Shown: positions 18,209 to 27,024, numbered from the stretch's first letter. The stretch: DNA of 64,000 bases from Gluconacetobacter dulcium (GCF_014174165.1 NZ_JABEQN010000020.1:1-64000); one strand, 5' to 3'. Numbers and translations: made by a program. The notes: generated by a model not told the origin, from the letters alone.

Positions 18209-18437
18209 TCGCGTTGCCAGGCGGTCAAGGGCGCGGCAGGGTCGCAACTCCGACGCAGGGATGTGGTGTCGATCGAACGTTTGAAGCAGCCTCTGCGACC
18301 TCTGGCGAGGCGGCCAGGGTCGAGACGGCGCAAGTTAGCAAGTCGATGGTGGTAAGACTGTGGACAGGTCGCATGAAAGGCGGGCGAAACGGCAATCTTG
18401 ACCGGGGGTCTTGTCTGGCGAACGAAAACTTTCGGAG

Positions 18438-18947
18438 TCAAAGTTCCTGCCGCATGCGTTCGCGCAATTCATTGCATCTTTTGGCGTAACGCGAGGCTTT
18501 CGAGGCGGTGAAGAGATTGACGCACAATGCGCCCGCCAAGGAAATAAAAGAGAGGCTCGTCAGACTCTCGCCGAATGTGGAAAGCGTGTCGTCATAATGC
18601 GTGGCTGAATACCACAAGAGAGCAAGGCTCAATACGGCACCGAAGAAACCGAATACCCCCGTTGAACGCAGGAGAGAGTCTTCAGTGCTCTCAAACGCGG
18701 CTGTTTCCCGCCATAAATCGAATAACTGCCGATCTATGGCTCCGACGGCTTCGGTGTGCTTGCTCTCTTCTTCCGGTGTGCGCTTGTGGGGGTTCTTTCT
18801 GTGGATCTCTAGTTCTTCTCTCGCCTTGGCGAAGACGCGCCGTCGCTCCTTGATCGCGGGCAGGCTGATGTCCACGAAGCTGAATATAGCCACATTGAGG
18901 CCCGCGGATAATTGCGCGATCGCCTGAAAATCTCCCCAAGTCGTCAT
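18438..18947 (-). CDS. Unknown membrane protein, left twin of an inverted pair
   Basis: A 169-residue protein with no recognised family. Residues 1-30 are mildly hydrophobic (LSAGLNVAIFSFVDISLPAI), followed by a charged, probably helical/coiled segment (KERRRVFAKAREELEIHRKN and on to ~95), then two clear membrane segments (STGVFGFFGAVLSLALLWYS and LTSLSFISLAGALCVNLFTA) and a short basic tail. It is about 86% identical over its whole length to the protein at 19979-20488, which lies on the opposite strand. ATG 18947 is chosen because both copies share MTTWGDFQAI and a purine-rich site (GAAAGAGGA here) just upstream. The two-helix-plus-coil layout resembles small membrane effector or scaffold proteins, but no function is supported. 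Confidence 0.75.
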   Translation of the reverse strand: MTTWGDFQAIAQLSAGLNVAIFSFVDISLPAIKERRRVFAKAREELEIHRKNPHKRTPEEESKHTEAVGAIDRQLFDLWRETAAFESTEDSLLRSTGVFGFFGAVLSLALLWYSATHYDDTLSTFGESLTSLSFISLAGALCVNLFTASKASRYAKRCNELRERMRQEL

Positions 18948-19567
18948 CTGGGTTGAGTCCTCTTTCCCTGTATCGGTACTGGACAGAGTTAATGAACGAT
19001 GCCCACGACAGGTAGTAAGAGGAACGCGCATCTGCCCTTATAAGGATCAAATACCTACGCGCCGGTCCGAAAGAGAGCCGCTGCCAATGTGTATTTCCAG
19101 ATTGGCTCTGACCGTCGAGGCCAGCCGCCATTCATGATGGTTCGATGATACCGGAAAGATGAAGATCCGAGGTGGTGATTGGGAAATGGGATGAATTTTG
19201 GGACGATCTGGCGATCGCGCACGCAGGGGCTGCCTGATTGGACCGAACAGTGAGAATGGGATGGCAGGGATTGTGGGCCGGAACGGAGGCTATCCTGACC
19301 CTGTTGCATCGTCCGGCGCGACGCTGGCAGATCGACGCTGGCAAACCCTTGAGGCAACCGCACGATCGACCCAGGCGACAAGGCGGGCTCGTGGCAGGGA
19401 GTGTGACCCAGAGCAGACGCATCTGGCGCGTGCGAAGAGCGGCAACCGCATATGCCTGTCAGCACGGCAGCCTGCCGACGGGGGCACGGAGCCATTTTTC
19501 AATGGCCGCTATGCACGCCAGGATCTGCCCCGACCTGTGTGGCCGGGGCGGTTCCAGGGAGGTGGTT
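18948..19567. other. Spacer inside the inverted gene pair, no gene recognised
   Basis: About 620 bases upstream of the left membrane-protein gene. Several overlapping open frames exist on both strands, but none has a recognisable product, a good ribosome binding site or conserved motifs. It may be decayed mobile-element DNA. The small gene at 19568-19729 follows it. Confidence 0.5.
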
Positions 19568-19729
19568 TTATTGTGTCTTGATGTGTTCGATCACGTCGAG
19601 CCAGAAGCCCTGTTCCTTGAGGTCCAGCATTTCCAGCGCCACGCCATAGCGCTTCTCGGCTTCCGGCAGAGCCTGGGCCCCGAGTTCCTTTGCCATCTGT
19701 TCGGCTTTCTCTTTTGGATGCAACGCCAT
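19568..19729 (-). CDS. Small unknown protein, 53 residues
   Basis: ATG 19729 follows a GAAGGA at proper spacing on the minus strand and opens a 53-codon frame ending in TAA at 19568-19570. The product begins MALHPKEKAEQMAKELG and ends WLDVIEHIKTQ. It is strongly helical and charged, with GC-rich third positions matching real genes here, and no membrane segment. The regular composition and ribosome binding site argue that it is translated; no function is recognised. It lies between the inverted twin membrane-protein genes. Confidence 0.6.
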   Translation of the reverse strand: MALHPKEKAEQMAKELGAQALPEAEKRYGVALEMLDLKEQGFWLDVIEHIKTQ

Positions 19730-19978
19730 TGAGTTCGTCCTTCAGATTTGAGATCGGCCATCAGATCGCGCGATCCGCGGACCGGGAGCGAGTTAAGCCT
19801 TAAATTCGGGCGGAGCCAATATGGTCGGTATCCGGGTGCCTGGCAGCGGTGGAATGCGCCCATGAATCGCGACCGATCATTAAGGGCAGGTGTGCGTTCC
19901 CCTGACTACCTTTGGGGGGCATTTTTCATTATGAATTCCGCTTCGTAAGGTAAAGTGGGTAAAAAGGGCGCAACCTGG

Positions 19979-20488
19979 ATGACGACTTGGGGAGATTTTC
20001 AGGCGATCACGCAATTATCCGCGGGTCTCAACGTGGCTATATTGAGTTTTGTGGATATCAGCCTGCCCGCGATCAAGGAACGGCGGCGCGTCTTTGCCAA
20101 GGCGAGAGAAGAACTGGAGATCCACAGGAAGAATCCCCATAAGCGGACGGCGGTTGAAAAGAGCGATCACGCCGAAGCCGTTGGGGCCGTGGATCGACAG
20201 TTATTCGATCTGTGGCGGGAGACCGCCGCGTTCGAGAGTGTTGAAGATTCTCTCATGCGCTCGACTGGGGTGTTCGGCTTTTTTGGCGCTATATTGAGCC
20301 TTGGTCTGCTGTGGTATTCGGCTATTCACTATAACGATACGCTTTCCTTGTCTGGCGAAATGCTGACGAGCCTTTCCTTTATTTCTTTGGCGGGGGCGTT
20401 GGGTGTCAATCTCTTCACCGCCTCGAAAGCCTCGCATTACGCTAAAAAGTGCAACGAGTTACGTGAGCACATGAGGCAGAAGCTCTGA
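19979..20488 (+). CDS. Unknown membrane protein, right twin of an inverted pair
   Basis: A 169-residue protein of exactly the same length as its twin at 18438-18947 and about 86% identical; most differences are conservative or clustered at residues 60-72. The layout is the same: weakly hydrophobic N-terminus, charged helical middle, two membrane segments (STGVFGFFGAILSLGLLWYS and LTSLSFISLAGALGVNLFTA), basic tail. ATG 19979 follows AAAAGGGCG. It is transcribed away from its twin. Sequence similarity between the copies extends only about 20 bases upstream and not downstream of the genes. No family recognised. Confidence 0.75.
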   Translation: MTTWGDFQAITQLSAGLNVAILSFVDISLPAIKERRRVFAKAREELEIHRKNPHKRTAVEKSDHAEAVGAVDRQLFDLWRETAAFESVEDSLMRSTGVFGFFGAILSLGLLWYSAIHYNDTLSLSGEMLTSLSFISLAGALGVNLFTASKASHYAKKCNELREHMRQKL

Positions 20489-20561
20489 CATTGTGTCTCC
20501 GGGCTTGCTCCTCTTCAGGCTCTGAAGCGTCCCGGGTTTCCCGGAGGCTAATTGGTTTGAG

Positions 20562-21103
20562 TCACGCAGCCATATCGATGATCTGAAGGGCTGCATAGTA
20601 GTTGGCCTCGGCCTCGGCGGGAGGGATATAGCCGATAGGACCAAAGAGGCGGTGGTTGTTGAACCAATCGACCCAGCGTAATGTTGCCATTTCCACGGCC
20701 GATACGCTTGGCCAAGAGGCTTGCCGGCAGATGATTTCGGCCTTGTAGAGGCCGTTGATGGTCTCGGCCAGGGCGTTGTCACAGGAATCCCCGACGCTAC
20801 CGACCGAAGGCACCAGATTGGCCTCGGCCAGGCGTTGGGTATAGTTCATGGCTAGGTATTGGACGCCCCGGTCACTTTGGTGGATCAAAGCATCCTCGGG
20901 GCTGGGCCTGCGTGCATGGATCGCCTGCTCCAGGGCGTCGAGCACGAAGCCGGCAGTGGCCGACGTGCTGACCTTCCAGCCGACGACGCGCCGGGCATAC
21001 GCGCGGCATGTTCATGACAGGAGGATGGGGCGATCGCCAGTTCGCGGCAGATCGGCTCGATACCCAACTCCTCACGATGGCCGTCGATGAACGACATCAT
21101 CAT
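20562..21103 (-). pseudogene. IS3 orfB (DDE transposase), internally deleted
   Basis: The first ~30 codons (MMMSFIDGHREELGIEPICR) overlap the end of orfA by ATGA, then near 21000 the reading frame jumps into the distal part of the integrase core (ARRVVGWKVSTSATAGFVLD). The second catalytic Asp (IHQSDRGVQY) and Glu (NALAETINGLYKAEI) remain; the segment carrying the first catalytic Asp is gone, roughly 400 bases. It cannot encode an active transposase. Confidence 0.88.
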
Positions 21104-21423
21104 TTCCCGCGGCGGTCGAACTCCGCCATCGCAAAATACGCGGAGGTCTTGCGCAGGATCTCATTGGCGCGGCGCAATTCCTTGACCTCGCGTTCAAGCT
21201 CCTTGAGCCGAACCCGCTCGTCACCAGCTTGCCCAGCCGGCCCCTCTCGCCGCCTGGCCTCATCGCGGCACCAGCGGCACAAAGTCTCCGCCGGGCAACC
21301 AATCCTGGCAGCAATCGATGTCATCGCAGGCCATTCCGAGCCGTAGTCGGCCCGATGCTCACCAACCATACGGACCGCACGTTCCCGGACCTCAGGAGAA
21401 AATCTCTGGCTCATCGTGTTCAT
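21100..21423 (-). CDS. IS3-family OrfA (transposase DNA-binding subunit)
   Basis: A 107-residue IS3 OrfA, intact: a helix-turn-helix region (RFSPEVRERAVRMVGEH, then SIAARIGCPAETLCRWCRD) and a leucine-zipper helix (RLKELEREVKELRRANEIL) followed by the usual KTSAYFAMAEFD. ATG 21423 has AAGGAG ahead. Without a full OrfB it can at most bind the ends or act as a regulator. The last codons overlap the start of orfB by four bases. Confidence 0.9.
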   Translation of the reverse strand: MNTMSQRFSPEVRERAVRMVGEHRADYGSEWPAMTSIAARIGCPAETLCRWCRDEARRREGPAGQAGDERVRLKELEREVKELRRANEILRKTSAYFAMAEFDRRGK

Positions 21424-21764
21424 GATAGCTCCTTCTCGCAGATAGGAGCCTCCGGGAAACCCGGGACGCTTCAGACAACGCACCGGGCCATAAGCGGCGT
21501 GCATGGACGGATGTTGTCGTCAACCATGATCTGCAAGTGGACGTGCTGGCGGGCCCCTGAATGTTGCGACGTTGATTCTGCGTAGGCGGAATCTTTTGCA
21601 GAAGAAAGCTTGGTTTATGACAGTTCAATGAAGAAGAGCCCGCTTCGTTGAGGGTTCCCTGTATGGGCGGTGTCTCTCTGGCGACCGATCCGGATCGATA
21701 GATCGACGCTGGTCGTTCCGCGGATGTCGGAGCGGTGGCGGCAGCATGGTACCAGGGGACTCAA

Positions 21765-24176
21765 GTGAAGAAATATCTTCTTTTTTCGGCATGTGTCATA
21801 TGTTGTTACGGCACGGCCGCCGACGCGGCGGGCAAGAATCAGAAGACTGATTCCAATGACGGCACGGCGCATTGGACGCCGGGCGGGAACGGTACATCCG
21901 CTGCTGCCGCGAAGGATGGGAAATCTTCCAGATCGGTCGAGAAATCGAAAGCTGAGAAACTGGATGTTCTGGGATACCGGACCATGGCGGGGGGCGGTAT
22001 GATGGTGAAGCATACGACGCCGAAGACCGTCAGTACGCTGACCCATGACTATATCGATATGCAGTCGCCGACCTCGACGATCGAGTCCCTTATCCAGATG
22101 GTGCCTGGTGTCGTCTCCGCCAGTGAAGGTCCGCTGACGACCTCGTTCTCGACGCTTCATATCCGGGGCATGGCCCAGGCGGAAATCGGCGTGACGCTGG
22201 AGGGAATGCCGGCCGCGAATCCCTTTACCTACAGCACATATACCCCGTCACTGGTGGATAGCGAGAATATCAGCCAGATCAATGTGATGCAGGGATCGGT
22301 GGATATCAATTCGCCTACCTACAATGCGACTGGCGCCGAGATTTCCGCTTCGATCCGCAGGCCGTCCGACAAGCAGAATTTCTATGTTGCCGCGTCCGGT
22401 GGCTCTTATGGTACCAATAAGGATTTCATTCGCTACGATACCGGTGAGATCGGGCATACGGGCGTTCGTGGCTTCATTTCCGGGTCTTACGCGCGTTCTG
22501 ACATGTGGCGCGGGACGGGTGATATCAGGAAATGGCATGTGGACGCGGCACTGACGAAGAGCTGGACGGCCAACAGCAATTCCGAAATTATTTTCGGTTT
22601 TACGCAGGCCGCGCAGAATGAATGGCTGTATCCATCGCTGGCGAACTGGAAAACCTATGGGATGAATTACGGGCTGGATGACCATTATTCGCCCGGAGAT
22701 ACGCATTACCAGGACCTGAACGGCAAGAATACCGGATCGTATTACGGCGCGCTGAAAAACCATTTCAGTTTCGGTCATGGGCTGAGCCTCGACGCGGAAG
22801 CCTATTCGGTCGAGTTTCATGGACCTTACTATTATGGGGAGACGATCCCGGTCAAGAATGGCTATGTCGGTGCGGTTCCCTATAAATATCTCGATAATTA
22901 CAATAATCTTCCTGGATATGATCCGACCAGCAGCAAGCTGACGGGAGCGGAGATTTCGGACTGGTACACCTTGTCGTCAGGTGTGAATCTGGTCGGGCAC
23001 TGGCAGCATAAATTCAATACGCTGAGCGTGTCGTACTGGTATTCCTACGCCCAGGAAGCGGCGAGCGAGCGGTTCTATCCTGTCAGCAGCACCGGGCAAT
23101 GGAGTTCCAAGGTGCCGCTGACGGCGAACGGCGGGGTTCCTCTGAACGAAGATAATGAAAATGCCTTGCAGCAATTGAACAGCTTTGCCGTTGACGACAA
23201 GATATCGTTCTTCAACCATCGCCTGACGATCGATGGCGGTATCAGGATGGCGATGGCCAATCGGCAATATACCCAGGATCTGCCAGGTGTTGTCGGAAAC
23301 AATTACAAGTCGATCAAGAATGTCTTCGTTCCGTCACCTCAGGTTCTGATCAATTATCAGTTCAATCCGCATCATCAGATCTATATCAACGGCACGACTG
23401 GCTATCATCTCCCGGCGGGACTGAGCTCCCAGCTTGCGACGTACAGCCGTTCTACCGGCAAGCCTGCGTCCATACCGATGTCGGATTACAAGCCGGAATA
23501 TATGATCACCGAGGAAATCGGGTATCGCTATAGTGGCGCCGTGATGGCCAATGTGGCCGGGTTCCATTACAACGTTACCAACCATCAGATTTCCGCCCTG
23601 AGCTACCAGCCCGGATCGACCTCCACGATTTCGCAGTTGATCAATGCCGGTGGGCTGGAGGCCTATGGCATTCAGGCGGAAGTGGCTACGCATCCCTGGC
23701 ACCATGTGAGCGTCTATGCCTCCGGCCAGTATATGCATACCCGTAATGGCAACAATATTGCCTATGCCGGCGACTATCTGGCGACCAAGGGAAAGCAGGA
23801 GGTCGGGGCGCCGAAATTCTCAGGCTCGCTCGGCCTGACCTATAACGATGGGACCTGGTTCGGGAACTTTAATTTGCAATATACGGATTCCCAGTACTCG
23901 ACCCTGATGAACGACCAGAGCATTCCCCATTACATCACCGCCAATCTCGGCTTCGGGCGGCGTCTGCCGAAGATCGGGAATATCTCGCCCAAGCTGAAGA
24001 TCAATCTGGTCAATATCGGGGACGCGCATTACCTGTCCTCGATGTATGGCTATACGACCAATGCGGCGGCGCAGACGGGCATCGTCACCGGGAAGAAGCT
24101 CAGCGGTTCTCAGCCGACCTATGTTATCGGCTCTCCGTTTGTCGTCATGGCGACGCTTTCGGCCACCTTCCCGTAA
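21765..24176 (+). CDS. TonB-dependent outer-membrane receptor
   Basis: About 803 residues. The start is taken as GTG 21765: it follows AGGGGACT at proper spacing and gives a classic signal peptide (VKKYLLFSACVICCYGTAAD...). A Gly/Ser/Lys-rich linker precedes the plug (TIESLIQMVPGVVSAS, LHIRGMAQAEIGVTLEGMPA), and the barrel closes with Pro after a Phe (SATFP). The barrel is Tyr-rich with many NN/QY strand signals typical of receptors importing larger nutrients. It stands alone behind the deleted IS3 element, so its native upstream partner may have been separated by the insertion. Ligand unknown. Confidence 0.88.
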   Translation: MKKYLLFSACVICCYGTAADAAGKNQKTDSNDGTAHWTPGGNGTSAAAAKDGKSSRSVEKSKAEKLDVLGYRTMAGGGMMVKHTTPKTVSTLTHDYIDMQSPTSTIESLIQMVPGVVSASEGPLTTSFSTLHIRGMAQAEIGVTLEGMPAANPFTYSTYTPSLVDSENISQINVMQGSVDINSPTYNATGAEISASIRRPSDKQNFYVAASGGSYGTNKDFIRYDTGEIGHTGVRGFISGSYARSDMWRGTGDIRKWHVDAALTKSWTANSNSEIIFGFTQAAQNEWLYPSLANWKTYGMNYGLDDHYSPGDTHYQDLNGKNTGSYYGALKNHFSFGHGLSLDAEAYSVEFHGPYYYGETIPVKNGYVGAVPYKYLDNYNNLPGYDPTSSKLTGAEISDWYTLSSGVNLVGHWQHKFNTLSVSYWYSYAQEAASERFYPVSSTGQWSSKVPLTANGGVPLNEDNENALQQLNSFAVDDKISFFNHRLTIDGGIRMAMANRQYTQDLPGVVGNNYKSIKNVFVPSPQVLINYQFNPHHQIYINGTTGYHLPAGLSSQLATYSRSTGKPASIPMSDYKPEYMITEEIGYRYSGAVMANVAGFHYNVTNHQISALSYQPGSTSTISQLINAGGLEAYGIQAEVATHPWHHVSVYASGQYMHTRNGNNIAYAGDYLATKGKQEVGAPKFSGSLGLTYNDGTWFGNFNLQYTDSQYSTLMNDQSIPHYITANLGFGRRLPKIGNISPKLKINLVNIGDAHYLSSMYGYTTNAAAQTGIVTGKKLSGSQPTYVIGSPFVVMATLSATFP

Positions 24177-24287
24177 GGGCGGGCGGAGACAGCGAAGGGT
24201 TTTCCTGGCTTGCCGCCTGCCGGGCGGTGTGTCTGTCCGGCAACGGTTTGATGGGACAGAATGGGGCAGGTTCGGTTGAGCATGCCT

Positions 24288-24324
24288 GGAAATGCGCGTT
24301 GGCTCGCTGCCGGCGCGCATTTTC
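24288..24324 (+). repeat. Intergenic structured repeat, short form
   Basis: GGAAATGCGCG at 24288-24298 pairs with CGCGCATTTTC at 24314-24324 (one mismatch) around TTGGCTCGCTGCCGG, which keeps the GCTCGCTGCC core of the longer copies. It is the outer stem of the family without the inner hairpins, about 110 bases behind the TonB receptor stop and in sense. Confidence 0.6.
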
Positions 24325-24475
24325 TTTTTGGCGCGCATGGAGCGCACGGCTGCCATGCTGTCGCCTCTTCGTGTCTGGATGATTGCTGCCTGATCATCCC
24401 GGGTGGGCGCATGTCTGCCGGAAACCGCGCGCCCCGTGAGGATGCGTCATCGTCGGAATTTTTGCGCACGAAGAC

Positions 24476-24507
24476 TTTTACTCATGCAGGCTTTTACCCA
24501 TGCAGGC
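24476..24507 (+). repeat. Tandem 16-bp direct repeat
   Basis: TTTTACTCATGCAGGC is followed immediately by TTTTACCCATGCAGGC, 15 of 16 matching. It lies about 130 bases upstream of the VOC gene start. It could be a protein-binding site or a slippage duplication. Confidence 0.8.
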
Positions 24508-24638
24508 AGTGAAACGCGCATAAGGGGTTCGGTGTTATTGCCATCACACGCAGACTGCTTCGTCGCCCGGTGCGGGAACTCGTGCCGCTTCATACGGGGC
24601 CGCTGCCTGGCGCCGGTCGGAAGAGAGGAACTCCAGAC

Positions 24639-25610
24639 GTGTCATTACTGAACCCGCGCGTGTTTCGCTGGCATATATCCGGGCGCCGCGTGGCGGTGCT
24701 CGGGGTTACATTGGGGATGGCCCTGGCGAGCCTTGCCCGGCCGGCCGTTGCCGACGATGCCCCGTTCGTTGAGGCGGTGTCCTCTGTAGCGCACATGCCG
24801 GGAAAGCTGCTTTACGCCGAACTCGCGACGCCGGACCTGGACGCGGCAAAAGCCTTCTATGGCGCGTTGCTTGGGTGGACGTACCGCGATGCGACCAGCC
24901 CACGGGGGCGGGCGGTCGTGGCCCTGGTTCATGATCGGCCGGTCGCCAGTCTGATCGAACGGCCTCATCCCCCACGGCATGGGAGTCCGGCGTGGTTGCC
25001 TGTGCTCTCGGTAATCGATCCGGCCGATGCGGTGGCCAAGACGACATATTGGGGTGGCAGGGTGATCATGCCGCCTGCCGCCGTCGCCGAGAGCGGTCTT
25101 GCGCAAGGGGAGGAAACGATCCTGGCTGATCCGCAGGGCGCGCCTTTTGCCGCCTTCCATGCCCGGACGGGGGACGCGCCGGACGACGACGTGCCGCCCG
25201 CGCAGGGCGAATGGATCTGGAGCGCTCTGCTGACGCGCGACCCGTTCACGGCTGCCGGATTCTATCAGAAGGTCTTCGGCTATCAGGTGCAGGCCGCGCC
25301 GGATGCGACCAAGGACACCGCGTATCTGCTGCTGTCTCAATCCGTCACGCGGGGGACCGTCAACCCGCTGCCGGCGCGCGTGCTGCCCAACGCTCGGGGG
25401 CGCTGGGTGACCTTCGTTCAGGTGGATGGTGTTGGCGCCTCGGCCGAAGCGGTCGAGCGGCTGGGTGGAAAGGTGCTGGTCCAGCCGCATCCGGACCGCC
25501 GGAACGTGATGATCGCAATCGTGTCGGACCCCGCCGGAACGGTGTTCGGGCTTATGGAATGGCATGGGGCCGACCCGACGCCAGCAGAGCAGACGGAGAA
25601 CGCGAAATGA
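24639..25610 (+). CDS. Exported protein with two VOC (glyoxalase-like) domains
   Basis: About 323 residues. The start is GTG 24639, eight bases after GAGGAA, giving an n-region plus hydrophobic core (VAVLGVTLGMALASLA) and a likely cleavage site near AVADD, so the protein is exported. Two VOC modules follow: KLLYAELATPDLDAAKAFYGALLGW (first strand HxAELA-like, here Glu/Asp) and SALLTRDPFTAAGFYQKVFGY, ending DPAGTVFGLMEW. The family includes metal-dependent lyases and dioxygenases as well as binding proteins; the usual paired His/Glu metal ligands are only partly evident, so catalysis is uncertain. The next gene, a Gly-rich lipoprotein, overlaps by four bases and is surely co-translated. Confidence 0.82.
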   Translation: MSLLNPRVFRWHISGRRVAVLGVTLGMALASLARPAVADDAPFVEAVSSVAHMPGKLLYAELATPDLDAAKAFYGALLGWTYRDATSPRGRAVVALVHDRPVASLIERPHPPRHGSPAWLPVLSVIDPADAVAKTTYWGGRVIMPPAAVAESGLAQGEETILADPQGAPFAAFHARTGDAPDDDVPPAQGEWIWSALLTRDPFTAAGFYQKVFGYQVQAAPDATKDTAYLLLSQSVTRGTVNPLPARVLPNARGRWVTFVQVDGVGASAEAVERLGGKVLVQPHPDRRNVMIAIVSDPAGTVFGLMEWHGADPTPAEQTENAK

Positions 25611-26029
25611 AGCGCGGTTTCTTTCGCGTCCGCATCATGATCGGCGCGCTTTCCCTCATCGGGCTTCTTGGCGGTTGTGCCGATTATGGTGGGTATGGCG
25701 GTGGAAATGGCGGCTATTACGACTACGGCCCCGGCTGGGGTGGTGGCTGGGGCGGCGGCTGGGGCCCCGGATATCGGGTCGGCCCCTATGTCGGCGGTCG
25801 CTGGCGTGGTGGACCACATGGTGGTGGCGGTTTCGGCGGACGCGGGGGCGGAGGGCGCGGGGATGGTCGCCCCGGTGGCGGTGGATATGGTGGCGGTGGT
25901 CGCGGCGGACATGGTGGCGGTGGACCCGGCGGTCCTGGCGGTGGCGGACATGGTGGTGGTCCCGGGGGCGGCCATGGGGGCGGTGGCGGTGGTCGTGGCG
26001 GCCCCGGCGGTGGTGGGAGGCATCACTGA
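25607..26029 (+). CDS. Glycine-rich lipoprotein
   Basis: About 140 residues: a signal peptide with a lipobox-like LLGGC around residue 20 (Cys modified and cleaved by the lipoprotein pathway), then a stretch of about 120 residues dominated by Gly with Arg, His, Pro and Tyr, ending GGGRHH. No folded domain is apparent. His/Gly-rich tails of this type can bind metals, but that is inference. It starts inside the stop codon of the VOC gene (ATGA) with GGAG upstream, so the two are translationally coupled. Confidence 0.75.
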   Translation: MKRGFFRVRIMIGALSLIGLLGGCADYGGYGGGNGGYYDYGPGWGGGWGGGWGPGYRVGPYVGGRWRGGPHGGGGFGGRGGGGRGDGRPGGGGYGGGGRGGHGGGGPGGPGGGGHGGGPGGGHGGGGGGRGGPGGGGRHH

Positions 26030-26070
26030 CGCGGCGTGATCGGACGACCGTTTATATCAGTGACCTCCCG

Positions 26071-26090
26071 GCGGCCCGTTTTCGGGCCGC
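26071..26090 (+). terminator. Hairpin behind the lipoprotein gene
   Basis: GCGGCCCG, loop TTTT, CGGGCCGC: a perfect 8-bp stem 41 bases behind the stop. No T-run follows. The same GCGGCCCG/CGGGCCGC stem appears as the inner hairpin of the structured repeat at 16206-16224. It probably ends or protects the transcript. Confidence 0.6.
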
Positions 26091-26202
26091 TATGGCGCGC
26101 TGATGTGCGGTGCGCGCGGTCCCCGGCCATGATCGTCGCGACGCGGCCACCTTACCCGGTGCCGGTAACCCGGCCTCGATTCCTGTGGCGGGGCTGTGGT
26201 TG

Positions 26203-27024
26203 TCAGATCGGGATGCTGCCGTCTATCTTTACCGAAAGTCTGCGGGCAGATCGCGTCAGATATTCGCGCACCGGCTGACTTGCCGGCAGAACCATGTAGC
26301 CCGAACATCGATCGCCAAGGAGCAAGGACGCTTCACGATGGCGTAGCCGCCAATGGAGCGCGATCAGCACACAGAGTGCCGCGTCCAGCTTGTCCTGATC
26401 CGGCTTGCGGGGGCTGGCCGTTTCACCCGCGACGCGGCACCATTCCGCCAGTTCCGTGCAGCCCAGAAGCCGGGCCTGTTGCGCGGCGCATGTCGCGACG
26501 TGGATCCAGTCGGCCATGCGAAAGGTCTTTGCGCGCGCCGGATTATATCGGGGCGCGTTTAGCCGCCCGTAGAAGTCGTCGCGTAGTGATGCCAGTGCGA
26601 GAGCCGGGAAGACCTCCATCAGATAGAGTCCGCTGGTCGCCTGCCGCGCTTCCTCGGGATGCTCCTTGGCGTTCAATGCCGTCAGGAAACGCCAGATTGG
26701 CGAGGCGTTGCAGAACATGCCCGATCGCCCCCGATTGGCCGGCTGCACGCCGCCGCCAAGCCAACTGACGAGGGTGGCGGCTACCCGCTCTACCGGCCGC
26801 ATGCCGGTGGCATTGGGCACGATCGTCGGTTGATCCAGCGCGACAAGTGTGGTGCCGTGTCGGGAGCGGACGGTCTGGATGAAGGCGAGAGCCTGGTCGA
26901 AGGAAACCCGTCGCGGTGGGTGGAAGCATGCTGGATGGCTGTTCTCGATACCGACGGCGCAGATGGCACCGGGTGCCTTCGGGCTGTCGGTCCATGCGGA
27001 ATCGAAGCCGATATACATGTCCAT
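26203..27024 (-). CDS. DUF429-family protein (RNase H-like fold)
   Basis: About 273 residues. The N-terminal MYIGFDSAWTDSPKAPGAIC and later ALDQPTIVP match the DUF429 family, which has a predicted RNase H-like fold with conserved acidic residues (Asp in GFDSAW and in ALDQP); no reaction is established. The C-terminal DKLDAALCVLIALH is also typical. ATG 27024 is selected over the longer frame because GGGAGG lies six bases upstream and the family motif begins at residue 3. It is convergent with the lipoprotein gene and sits 172 bases downstream of the YkgJ-type gene, on the same strand. Confidence 0.78.
   Translation of the reverse strand: MDMYIGFDSAWTDSPKAPGAICAVGIENSHPACFHPPRRVSFDQALAFIQTVRSRHGTTLVALDQPTIVPNATGMRPVERVAATLVSWLGGGVQPANRGRSGMFCNASPIWRFLTALNAKEHPEEARQATSGLYLMEVFPALALASLRDDFYGRLNAPRYNPARAKTFRMADWIHVATCAAQQARLLGCTELAEWCRVAGETASPRKPDQDKLDAALCVLIALHWRLRHREASLLLGDRCSGYMVLPASQPVREYLTRSARRLSVKIDGSIPI

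Larger units (their letters stand above)
20523..21473 (-). mobile_element. Internally deleted IS3-family element
   Basis: A 951-base element with perfect 27-bp terminal inverted repeats (left end begins TGAAGCGTCCCGGG at 20523; right end closes at 21473). The ends start with TG and finish with CA as usual for IS3. orfA is complete but orfB has lost its middle, so the element is shorter than a normal 1.2-1.3 kb IS3. No three-base target duplication is evident (CTC against GAC). It lies behind the right twin membrane gene and before a TonB receptor. Confidence 0.88.
24177..24638 (+). other. Intergenic region with structured repeat and tandem 16-mer
   Basis: Between the TonB receptor and the VOC gene. 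It contains a short form of the stem-structured repeat (24288-24324) and two exact-spaced 16-bp direct copies (24476-24507). No gene was recognised in the remainder. Confidence 0.5.

Noticed and set aside
18209-18437. Possible second IS fragment between the IS5 element and the membrane gene
   Set aside because: Open frames here have no recognisable transposase motif and no terminal repeats.
25668-26103. Overlapping long frames opposite and alongside the Gly-rich gene
   Set aside because: Low-complexity GGT/GGC sequence opens all frames; only the frame with lipobox and coupled start is credible.
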